Shown here: positions 56,881 through 63,248 of the stretch, piece by piece
Numbering within the stretch: position 1 is the stretch's first letter
How the letters are laid out: the number at the start of each line of letters is the position of its first letter
DNA from: Treponema sp.
GTDB lineage: Bacteria > Spirochaetota > Spirochaetia > Treponematales > Treponemataceae
Reading direction: 5' to 3'
NCBI GenBank assembly: GCA_016292805.1
Contig: JAEDFM010000004.1
Span: 19,808-83,807 of the forward strand
DNA: 64,000 nt
Notes under the pieces: generated by a model
Seen by the model: only the letters and a program-made list of their open reading frames with translations
Told to the model about the DNA's origin: nothing
Database searches by the model: none
Translations under genes and position numbers: made by a program

Positions 56881-56991
56881 ATGAAAAAATTTCTTAAAAA
56901 AATGCTTAAGGTAAACGAATCTAACTACTGTGTTTATGTTGGACTAATTCTGACAATCATCACTGTACTTATCAGAAATATTTACTGGTAA
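56881..56991 (+). CDS. 36-residue cationic single-helix membrane peptide
   Basis: Too short for routine gene calling, but it has GAGG (56871-56874) six bases before its ATG and a -10 element upstream. The product starts MKKFLKKMLKVNESNY (basic, amphipathic) and continues with a hydrophobic helix CVYVGLILTIITVLI and the tail RNIYW. This layout resembles SOS- or stress-linked small membrane peptides such as TisB-like toxins (analogy only). It lies 54 bases before the umuD'-like gene, on the same strand. It might also be a small accessory membrane protein. Confidence 0.55.
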   Translation: MKKFLKKMLKVNESNYCVYVGLILTIITVLIRNIYW

Positions 56992-57004
56992 ATTTTCATT
57001 TTTA

Positions 57005-57035
57005 ACTATACATTTTTATCGTTGTATAGTATAAT
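57005..57035 (+). promoter_or_regulatory. umuD'C promoter covered by an inverted repeat (putative SOS operator)
   Basis: ACTATACA (57005-57012), ten bases, TGTATAGT (57023-57030): a perfect 8-base inverted repeat. The left half contains the -35-like TATACA (57007-57012), and the right half abuts the -10 TATAAT (57030-57035), with a 17-base spacer between them. A dimeric repressor here would block RNA polymerase. The ATG of the umuD'-like gene is ten bases after the -10. Confidence 0.6.
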
Positions 57036-57045
57036 TAACACAAGT

Positions 57046-57357
57046 ATGCAAACAGGATTTCCATCACCCGCACAGGGGTATGAAGACAACACTATAGACT
57101 TAAATACTCTGCTTATAAAACATCCGACGGCAACTGTCTTTATGACTATAGACACCGATCGATACAGAAAAATCGGCATATATAAGGATGATGTTCTGAT
57201 AATAGACCGTTCTCTGCCAGTTAAATATGGTGATTATGTTGTTTTTGAACAGGATGGAGAATTCCGTATTGGACGCACAGACTTTATAAAAACTGAAGTT
57301 GTTATAACTGGTGTTATAAAGCACGTCATTCATACTGTAAAAGGAAGTTATATATGA
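57046..57357 (+). CDS. UmuD'-like protein lacking N-terminal arm and peptidase residues
   Basis: The protein has 103 residues. The ATG at 57046 gives MQTGFPSPAQGYED; the Gly-Phe-Pro-Ser-Pro-Ala equals the sequence just after the RecA-promoted cleavage site in UmuD (Cys24-Gly25), so the protein starts where mature UmuD' starts. 'IDLNTLLIKHPTATVF' and 'DDVLIIDRSLPVKYGDYVVF' are standard. The catalytic Ser60 position (G-D-S-M) reads T-D-R-Y, and the Lys97 position (F-x-V-K) reads F-R-I-G, so self-cleavage is impossible. About 25 residues of the C-terminal half are also missing. It overlaps umuC in ATGA. Probably a constitutive UmuD'-type partner of UmuC. Confidence 0.85.
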   Translation: MQTGFPSPAQGYEDNTIDLNTLLIKHPTATVFMTIDTDRYRKIGIYKDDVLIIDRSLPVKYGDYVVFEQDGEFRIGRTDFIKTEVVITGVIKHVIHTVKGSYI

Positions 57358-58613
57358 TACTTCATGCAGACGGTAATAGTTTTTATGCGGCCTGCGAACA
57401 AATATATAGACCAGATCTGCGAGGTAAACCTGTAGCAGTTCTTTCAAATAATGATGGAATTATAATTGCACTGAATAGTGAAGCTAAAAAGCTGGGACTT
57501 CACCGCGGCGATGTTTACTTCAAAGTAAAGGAAATGTGCAGGATTCGGGGAATAGAAATATTTTCCAGCAACTACACACTTTATGCCGATATAAGCAGAC
57601 GAGTTACTTCTATATATATGGAATATGCTCCAGAAATTGAAGAATACTCCATAGATGAAAGCTTTTTGTTTTTTGACCATTGTGACTGGACAAAACAGAT
57701 TTACGAGGACATTGGCAGAGAACTAAAGGAACGAATTTGGAAGGAAGTTGGTATTCCTATTTGTGTAGGTGGAGGACCAACTAAGACACTTGCAAAACTT
57801 TACAACAAAAAAGCTAAGCTGCATGGTGGTGTATATATTTACGATCCACAGGAAGTTGATGATTTACTGGAATCCACAGACTGTGAAACTATATGGGGTG
57901 TAGGTTTTAAGCGCTGCCAGAAACTGGAAATGGAAGGCATAAAAAATGCACTTCAGCTTAAAAACATGGATCTGAATCTGGCGCGAAAGCTTATGACCTC
58001 CCAGGGTGTGGATACAGTCAGGGAATTAAATGGTATTCGCTGCATAGACAAAGTTGAACATTCTAAAAAAGATGTAATAACCTCCAGCAGGCAGTTTTCC
58101 AAAAAGGTTTATGATATTAAAACCATGGAAGCAGCAGTAGTTCAATACAGTCAGCTGGCTGTAGAAAGACTGCGGCAGCAAAACTGCGAAGCAAAAGGTG
58201 TTATGGTTTACATTTCAACCTGCAATTATTACGCCAGTGATGATATTGAAAAATATTCAAACGGAGCCTACGCAGTTATGTCCAGAGAAACAAGTTATAC
58301 ACCGGATATTGTTCAGGCGGCAATCCATATTCTTCACAGAATATTCAGAAAAGGCTATGGCTATAAAACTGTTATGATTACTCTTATTGATTTACATCCT
58401 GCAGCAATGCAGGGAAACCTATGGGTTGATCCGCTGGAAGATATAAAAAAGCGGGAATTGATGAAAGTAATTGATAAGACCCAGGAACAATTTGGCAGGG
58501 GGTGTCTTTCGCTGGCAAAAGGATATGCAGCTGGTTCAGACTGGGAAATGAAAAGAGAATTACTGAGTCCCTGTTACACTACCCGCATAAATGATGCACC
58601 CCATGTTAAATAA
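57354..58613 (+). CDS. umuC: Y-family DNA polymerase, UmuC-like
   Basis: The protein has 419 residues, the usual length. The N-terminal 'LHADGNSFYAACEQIYRPDL' has the first metal Asp and steric-gate region; 'YSIDESFLFFD' gives the second catalytic Asp-Glu; finger/thumb HhH motifs and the little-finger domain follow, and the C-terminus 'WEMKRELLSPCYTTR' matches UmuC rather than DinB. It performs error-prone bypass of lesions with a UmuD' dimer and RecA. It is coupled to the UmuD'-like gene by a 4-base overlap and ends before a strong terminator. Its regulation is probably through the operator at 57005-57030. Confidence 0.95.
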   Translation: MILHADGNSFYAACEQIYRPDLRGKPVAVLSNNDGIIIALNSEAKKLGLHRGDVYFKVKEMCRIRGIEIFSSNYTLYADISRRVTSIYMEYAPEIEEYSIDESFLFFDHCDWTKQIYEDIGRELKERIWKEVGIPICVGGGPTKTLAKLYNKKAKLHGGVYIYDPQEVDDLLESTDCETIWGVGFKRCQKLEMEGIKNALQLKNMDLNLARKLMTSQGVDTVRELNGIRCIDKVEHSKKDVITSSRQFSKKVYDIKTMEAAVVQYSQLAVERLRQQNCEAKGVMVYISTCNYYASDDIEKYSNGAYAVMSRETSYTPDIVQAAIHILHRIFRKGYGYKTVMITLIDLHPAAMQGNLWVDPLEDIKKRELMKVIDKTQEQFGRGCLSLAKGYAAGSDWEMKRELLSPCYTTRINDAPHVK

Positions 58614-58614
58614 A

Positions 58615-58676
58615 AAAAGATATCTAATAAGTATAACATTTACGCTATTTCAACGATTACTTATTAGATATCTTTA
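58615..58676. terminator. Bidirectional terminator between umuC and efp
   Basis: AAAGATATCTAATAAGTA (58616-58633) and TACTTATTAGATATCTTT (58658-58675) form 18 perfect pairs around a 24-base loop, with A- and T-tracts on both sides. Confidence 0.85.
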
Positions 58677-58697
58677 TTCAGCAAAAACTAAATTAAA

Positions 58698-59267
58698 TTA
58701 GTTCTTTGCTCTTTCAAGGAATGAACCGTCACGAGTATCGATTACGATTCTTTCGTCTGTGTTGATGAACAATGGAACACGAACTTCAATACCTGTATCC
58801 AATGTAGCAGGTTTCAAAGATTTTCCTGATGTATCACCTTTAACACCTGGTTCACAGTATGTAACTGTACGAGTAACGCGTACTGGAAGTTCAATACCTA
58901 CTGGTTTTCCTTCGTAGAATGTAAGGCTAACTTCAAGATCATCATCTGGAGTAATGTAACCAGCGTAGTCACCAAGGTCTTCCTTAGCGAGTTCAAACTG
59001 TTCATATGTATCCTGATCCATGAATACATATGTGTCGCCATCGATGTAAGAAAGCTTTGTTTTGTGTCCTTCAAGGTCTACTTCATCAAATTTTTCACCA
59101 GCATCAATACCAAGGTCCATTGTTGAGTTTGTTACCAAGTTCTTAACACGGAAGCTTGTTACCATACCAGCACGACCAGAACGCTGACCGAGCATCTTCT
59201 GTACGATAAGAGCATTACCTTCATACATGAAAGCTGTTCCAACTTTTAACTGTGATGTCATTAACAT
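58698..59267 (-). CDS. efp: Elongation factor P
   Basis: The protein has 189 residues from the ATG at 59267 with GAGG eight bases upstream. Three beta-barrel domains: KOW-like N-domain with the exposed loop 'GQRSGRAGMV', in which Arg is residue 32; the middle 'LSYIDGDTYVFMDQDTYEQ'; and C-terminal 'TGIEVRVPLFINTDERIVIDTRDGSFLER'. EF-P relieves stalls at polyproline. Arg at the loop tip (rather than Lys) marks the class modified by rhamnose through EarP, whose gene is adjacent (36-base gap). Last gene of the operon. Confidence 0.96.
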   Translation of the reverse strand: MLMTSQLKVGTAFMYEGNALIVQKMLGQRSGRAGMVTSFRVKNLVTNSTMDLGIDAGEKFDEVDLEGHKTKLSYIDGDTYVFMDQDTYEQFELAKEDLGDYAGYITPDDDLEVSLTFYEGKPVGIELPVRVTRTVTYCEPGVKGDTSGKSLKPATLDTGIEVRVPLFINTDERIVIDTRDGSFLERAKN

Positions 59268-59302
59268 ATAAATAACCTCTAAAAATAAGTTTACAAATTT
59301 AT

Positions 59303-60394
59303 TTATTCCATTATAGTAATTTTTTTAATAAATGTCATTAAGTTAGTACACAGGTCATTGTTTTTTCGCAAATCAAGAGCAAAATCCCTGAAACCTGGAA
59401 CAAGTTTTTCACTATTAGTAAGAAAGCTTTCAATATTATGTTCCATCACAACTGGATCCACTTCTTTTTCAGGATTATTAAAATCAAGCCAAACCTTTCG
59501 TACAATATCAAAATCTTCTGGAGTAAAATGAATCTTCATTCTATCCAGCAAAGCATTTACTTTTACCATCTGATATTCATCGCTCTGAGGATAAGCATGC
59601 CACACAAATGGAATTCCACTTAAGCAGGCCCTGCTCATGCTTTCTTCACCGCGAATAAAAAGAACTGAACTATTCTTCATTAAACTATCCCAGTCCTGCT
59701 GATTAAGATAATCTAAAACAGAAAGATGATTATCTGGATTTTCACCCCAGGCTTTTACAAAAGATTCCAATCCCCTTCCCTGAGCAACAAATACTTTTTT
59801 TCCAGATTTTTTAAGCGCTATAGTTAATGGTGTCCAATCCCGTTCATAAGTAAACACCATTACTGGCCCGTCTGATTTTCTATTCTGAAGTGATTTCCAG
59901 TTATCATCAATAATCAATCCACCAGTTTTAGAAGTAAAACCTGGCATAAAATTTACCTTTTGAACTTTTGCACTTCGTGTTAAGGATTTTAAGCAATGAA
60001 AATCTTCAGCGTATTGTTCAGCTGTAAGATAATCTATCATTATGATATTTACAGTTCGTTCCAGTTTATCCTCAAAAAGAATTTTCTCCATCCAGTTAGG
60101 GCGACCGCACTGAAACAACTCCAGAATTACAGAAAGTTTTTCACCATCATTATACGAAAATTCTTCGTAACAAAGCTGTTCATCATTCCAGTTATAGATT
60201 TGAATATCATTTACAGATTGTAATTTAAGTTCAGGATTTATACGGTTGTCAATCTTGGAAAAAGAATGCATATCATCAACTATAAGATTAAGTTTACAGT
60301 CTGGATTTTGCATTCTTAGCTGTCTGGCCATTCTCCAGGCAACTCCAATATCTCCAAAATTATCAACAACCTTACATAGAATTGTAATTTCCAT
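59303..60394 (-). CDS. earP: EF-P arginine rhamnosyltransferase EarP
   Basis: The protein has 363 residues. 'CKVVDNFGDIGVAWRMARQL' (residues 7-26) contains the two Asp of the catalytic region (11 and 15), and 'FIRGEESMSRACLSGIPFVWHAYPQ' forms the dTDP-rhamnose-binding part of the GT-B fold. EarP transfers L-rhamnose from dTDP-rhamnose to Arg32 of EF-P, which activates it (known from Pseudomonas, Shewanella and Neisseria). It starts one base after the zinc-ribbon gene and lies directly upstream of efp. No dTDP-rhamnose synthesis genes are in the window. Confidence 0.95.
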   Translation of the reverse strand: MEITILCKVVDNFGDIGVAWRMARQLRMQNPDCKLNLIVDDMHSFSKIDNRINPELKLQSVNDIQIYNWNDEQLCYEEFSYNDGEKLSVILELFQCGRPNWMEKILFEDKLERTVNIIMIDYLTAEQYAEDFHCLKSLTRSAKVQKVNFMPGFTSKTGGLIIDDNWKSLQNRKSDGPVMVFTYERDWTPLTIALKKSGKKVFVAQGRGLESFVKAWGENPDNHLSVLDYLNQQDWDSLMKNSSVLFIRGEESMSRACLSGIPFVWHAYPQSDEYQMVKVNALLDRMKIHFTPEDFDIVRKVWLDFNNPEKEVDPVVMEHNIESFLTNSEKLVPGFRDFALDLRKNNDLCTNLMTFIKKITIME

Positions 60395-60395
60395 G

Positions 60396-60884
60396 TTAGT
60401 TTACTTTACTGTAGAGTTCGCTTAATTCACCACGCCATTCAGATTTTGTATCTCTGTCTTCCCACTCTATGATTTTTTTGATTGTAAAATGACGCTGGTC
60501 TCTTGGATTTTCATAATATAAAATTCCAAATCGTCCCTGACCTATATAAGCGATTTTTTCGTTTTCTCCAAGTTTTTCATTTTTACTTACATCATTAAGT
60601 GCACATTCAAAATGAATTGGAGAATTTGTAGATTTATCCGCCAGACAGCTGGTAATATCAGTAATCGGCTGATTACATTTAGGACAAATTATCTGTCGTG
60701 ATTTAATTTCTTCGATAGCCTTAAGACGTTCCTTATTTGCGGCTTCATCCTCATAGTTATTAGGATTAAACTGAGGCTGTCGTCTTTCTACAGAATTGAT
60801 TTTCTGATTCTGCAGGTTGTTTCGCTGGTTCTGCTGGTTATTTTTCCAGTTATTATTACGTTTTCTATTACGATGTCTGTCCAA
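60396..60884 (-). CDS. Zinc-ribbon protein with basic Asn/Gln-rich N-terminus
   Basis: The protein has 162 residues from a TTG start; GGGAG is six bases upstream but sits in a hairpin. Residues 1-40 are rich in Asn, Gln and Arg ('RHRNRKRNNNWKNNQQNQR'), probably disordered and RNA-binding in nature. 'CPKCNQPITDITSC' and a later His/Cys ('HFECAL') form a likely zinc site. The C-terminal part ('IAYIGQGRFGILYYENPRDQR') is a small conserved domain I do not recognise. It is one base from earP and linked to translation genes, so a ribosome or RNA role is possible (inference). Confidence 0.78.
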   Translation of the reverse strand: MDRHRNRKRNNNWKNNQQNQRNNLQNQKINSVERRQPQFNPNNYEDEAANKERLKAIEEIKSRQIICPKCNQPITDITSCLADKSTNSPIHFECALNDVSKNEKLGENEKIAYIGQGRFGILYYENPRDQRHFTIKKIIEWEDRDTKSEWRGELSELYSKVN

Positions 60885-60885
60885 A

Positions 60886-60910
60886 ACTAACTCCCGTTAC
60901 AGGAGTTAGT
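60886..60910 (-). promoter_or_regulatory. Hairpin sequestering the ribosome site of the zinc-ribbon gene
   Basis: ACTAACTCC (60886-60894) and GGAGTTAGT (60902-60910) give nine perfect pairs with a seven-base loop. On the minus-strand mRNA the 3' arm holds GGGAG, the ribosome site, and the 5' arm holds the stop codon (60908-60906) of the upstream gene. A terminating ribosome would open it, giving translational coupling. Confidence 0.6.
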
Positions 60911-61106
60911 CCTGCAACTTCAATTCTTCAGGATACTCAATAAGCTTTGTACTAATTACATGGGCAATTCGCTGAATAGCATTATCGAGATATTCTTCAC
61001 TATGAATTTTTTTTCGCAATTCTAAAATGCGTGGAGGCAAATCTTCAACTTCAGGTCTTTCTAAAACCAAAGTTGATGCTCCTTTTGATGTAACGCCAGA
61101 AATCAT
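60906..61106 (-). CDS. Small FlgM-like protein
   Basis: The protein has 66 residues. I choose the ATG at 61106 (GGGAG five bases upstream) over the GTG at 61118. The sequence 'PPRILELRKKIHSEEYLDNAIQRIAHVIS' has the R-x5-K-x-I-x-S/G-x-Y-x5-I-A spacing of the sigma28-binding C-terminal helices of FlgM anti-sigma factors. The neighbourhood (an FlhB-like gene two genes upstream) gives weak support. The similarity is short, so an unrelated small protein remains possible. Its stop lies within the downstream hairpin. Confidence 0.6.
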   Translation of the reverse strand: MISGVTSKGASTLVLERPEVEDLPPRILELRKKIHSEEYLDNAIQRIAHVISTKLIEYPEELKLQD

Positions 61107-61140
61107 AAAGGCTCCCACTAAACTTAAGTGACTTCGTCAT

Positions 61141-61497
61141 TTATTCTGAAAAAGCATTTTCAATATGATAAACAGGAGGCAGCCCCTGCATATCAAGAAC
61201 AATTACATCATATCTAATGTAGCTGTTACTATATTCTCGATGATTTTGCAGAAAACGTTTAGAAGTTTTTATAATTCTTTGCTGTTTCTGAGTGTTTAAC
61301 ACCTTAGAAAGCATATCCGAAGTAGCATTTGGCATAGTTTTAACCTCAACAAATACTACTGTTTCCGCTTTCTTTACAATTATATCAATTTCTCCGTATT
61401 TTGTCCTAAAATTCCGTTCAACAATACAGTATCCATTTTCCATTAAGTATTTTGAAGCCCTCTCTTCTCCTTCCTGTCCAACTGTTTTTGTATCCAT
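61141..61497 (-). CDS. yraN: YraN/UPF0102 nuclease-like protein
   Basis: The protein has 118 residues. ATG at 61497 overlaps the FlhB-like stop (TAATG), with GGAGA upstream. The restriction-endonuclease-like core is intact: 'GEERASKYLMENGYCIVERNFRTKYGEIDIIV' supplies the conserved Glu/Asp and 'VVFVEVKTM' the E-x-K. Its biochemical role is not settled; relatives act on DNA or Holliday junctions. Clustering with rplS and trmD is common across bacteria, usually via rnhB, which here is elsewhere. Confidence 0.9.
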   Translation of the reverse strand: MDTKTVGQEGEERASKYLMENGYCIVERNFRTKYGEIDIIVKKAETVVFVEVKTMPNATSDMLSKVLNTQKQQRIIKTSKRFLQNHREYSNSYIRYDVIVLDMQGLPPVYHIENAFSE

Positions 61498-61742
61498 TAT
61501 TTTCTCTCCAGAATAAATGCAAAAATAACAGCTAAAGCTTCCCATGCCTGTTCTGGCACTAAATCTCCAGTTTCCAGTCCTCCCAGTAAATTAACAAGAG
61601 TTGTATCTTCTGTAATATAAACTTCATTTTCTTTTGCAGCTTCTATAATTTTTTCAGCAGTTTTTCCAGTTCCAGTTGCAACAACCACAGGAGCATCTAC
61701 ACCTTCAGGATAACGCAATGCAACAGCTTTTTTCTTTTCCAT
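61497..61742 (-). CDS. FlhB C-terminal-domain-like protein (FlhX type)
   Basis: The protein has 81 residues. ATG at 61742 overlaps the previous stop in TGATG; GAGGGG is upstream. It matches the cytoplasmic part of FlhB after its autocleavage site: 'KKAVALRYPEGVDAPVVVATG', then a helix and 'WEALAVIFAFILERK'. It thus mimics the small fragment produced by FlhB self-cleavage, and lacks the N-P-T-H and membrane parts. FlhX proteins can replace FlhB's C-domain in flagellar export switching in some bacteria. Position beside yraN is conserved in treponemes, as far as I recall. Confidence 0.88.
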   Translation of the reverse strand: MEKKKAVALRYPEGVDAPVVVATGTGKTAEKIIEAAKENEVYITEDTTLVNLLGGLETGDLVPEQAWEALAVIFAFILERK

Positions 61743-62707
61743 CACACTGCCCCTCTAAAAGTATATATTTCCTGCAAGGAAGCTGCAGTTCCTTCAAGTT
61801 TTTCCCTATCTTCCCAAACGACTTTTACATCTGCATTAATTTTCTTAAATGCAGTTTTCAATTTTTCAAGTATACTTTCCGTAGCTTCATCATAACCAAA
61901 TATATTTACATGAACTGTATTTAATTTTCTATTAACATAATCCAGATTAAAATAATATTCTTTCAAATTATAATTACAGTTAACATTCAATATTTTTAGC
62001 TGTTTGTACTTATCAAGTAAAAGCTTTATACACCCATTACCAAGAACATTCTCAGATTTATAATCTATAAGTTCAAAGGGATAAAAACTCCAATTTTCTT
62101 CTATCCTATTTACTTTATTAATAAGTTTAAAATCTTTTTCTTTTGCATTTTCCTTTTGTTGTTCAAAATCTCCATCCAGTTCCATAAGCATTTTTAAGAT
62201 TTCTTCATCAGAGGCAGATAAACCTTTTTTCAATAAAACAACAAGTAACTGTGAAGCTGATTTTTCTTTTCCCTTAAATTTTGCTGCCAGATTATGAAAT
62301 CTTTGTAACGCCTGAAAATCCAGTTTCATATCCAGTTGCTGCATCTGTTTTAGTAAAGCAAGTGAAATCTGATCTGCAGGTAATCCCATTGATTTTAACA
62401 AAGAAACAAGCTGTTCATTCTGTAATTGATTTAACTGGGATGTTGTTTCTGTAAAAGCTGCAACTTCACCTTTAGGTATTATCTGAAGCGTACCATTTTG
62501 AGTTGAAATTGCAGCAATAAAAGTAGAACCAATTTTTAATGGTGTTTTTGAATTTAGTGTTATACGAGTTCCAGCAATAGAACCTTCGTATTTTCCATTA
62601 CCTTTATCTGAAATAACTCTTACAAGTACAGAACTGCCTTCCTGAAAAACTTTTGTATTACCAGTTATCCGAGAAAATATATTGTTCTGAACTATTAAAG
62701 GATTCAC
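61742..62707 (-). CDS. Hypothetical protein upstream of the FlhB-like gene (possible FliK-like)
   Basis: The protein has 321 residues from a GTG at 62707. An in-frame ATG at 62752 is within the rplS terminator, so I reject it. The N-terminal ~80 residues look like a beta-barrel ('LVRVISDKGNGKYEGSIAGTRITL'), the middle is helical with Leu/Gln repeats ('LQNEQLVSLLKSMGLPADQI', 'LLKQMQQLDMKLDFQAL'), and the C-terminal half resembles the FliK/HlyD-like C-domain ('YYFNLDYVNRKLNTVHVNIFGYDEATE'). A FliK-like hook-length role fits the FlhB-like neighbour but is not certain. TAAAAT sits seven bases before the GTG. Confidence 0.65.
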   Translation of the reverse strand: MNPLIVQNNIFSRITGNTKVFQEGSSVLVRVISDKGNGKYEGSIAGTRITLNSKTPLKIGSTFIAAISTQNGTLQIIPKGEVAAFTETTSQLNQLQNEQLVSLLKSMGLPADQISLALLKQMQQLDMKLDFQALQRFHNLAAKFKGKEKSASQLLVVLLKKGLSASDEEILKMLMELDGDFEQQKENAKEKDFKLINKVNRIEENWSFYPFELIDYKSENVLGNGCIKLLLDKYKQLKILNVNCNYNLKEYYFNLDYVNRKLNTVHVNIFGYDEATESILEKLKTAFKKINADVKVVWEDREKLEGTAASLQEIYTFRGAV

Positions 62708-62727
62708 AAAAATGATTTTAACATAAA

Positions 62728-62768
62728 AAAAGCCTGCAGTATATGAAAACATATATCTACAGGCTTTT
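62728..62768 (-). terminator. rplS terminator
   Basis: AAAAGCCTG (62728-62736) pairs with CAGGCTTTT (62760-62768); inner pairs close on a small loop near 62746-62749, and on the minus strand T7 follows. Confidence 0.85.
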
Positions 62769-62786
62769 GTATTAACTAATTATAAA

Positions 62787-63227
62787 TTAGTTGTTAGCTG
62801 GTGTTTCAGCAGCTGGAGCTTCTTTTGCAGCAGCAGCAGCATCTGCAGCAGCGTTACGAGCAGCGATAGCAGCTGTAACCTTTGCACCAACCAAAGTCTT
62901 AACTTTAGCATCCTTACCAATCTTATCGCGTAAGTAGTAAAGTTTAGCACGGCGTACTTTACCAGGGCGAACAATTTCTACCTTCTGGATACGTGGGCTG
63001 TTATATGGGAATACACGTTCAACACCTACACCGTAAGAAATCTTACGAACTGTGAATGTCTGACGAGCACCTGCATTTTTCTTGCAAAGTACAACACCTT
63101 CGTAAACCTGGATACGTTCTGTTTTACCTTCAATAATCTTAAAGTAAACTTTTACTGTATCACCAACATTGAAATCCTGAGCTCCAGGACGTTTCTGTGA
63201 TTCTTCGATTGTTTTAATAAGATCCAT
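62787..63227 (-). CDS. rplS: 50S ribosomal protein L19
   Basis: The protein has 146 residues against the usual ~115. The core '[29 protein letters not shown]', '[18 protein letters not shown]' and '[18 protein letters not shown]' is standard and lies at the subunit interface. The extra C-terminus is Ala/Lys/Glu-rich ('[20 protein letters not shown]'), likely disordered or helical. GGAGA is upstream of the ATG. It directly follows trmD (21-base gap), the common rpsP-rimM-trmD-rplS order. Confidence 0.96.
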   Translation of the reverse strand: MDLIKTIEESQKRPGAQDFNVGDTVKVYFKIIEGKTERIQVYEGVVLCKKNAGARQTFTVRKISYGVGVERVFPYNSPRIQKVEIVRPGKVRRAKLYYLRDKIGKDAKVKTLVGAKVTAAIAARNAAADAAAAAKEAPAAETPANN

Positions 63228-63248
63228 TGTGATCTCCTTTTTAATTTT

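Noticed and set aside
62708..62752. ATG at 62752 as start of the hypothetical gene before the FlhB-like gene
   Set aside because: It lies inside the rplS terminator hairpin; GTG at 62707 fits the beginning of the conserved-looking part.
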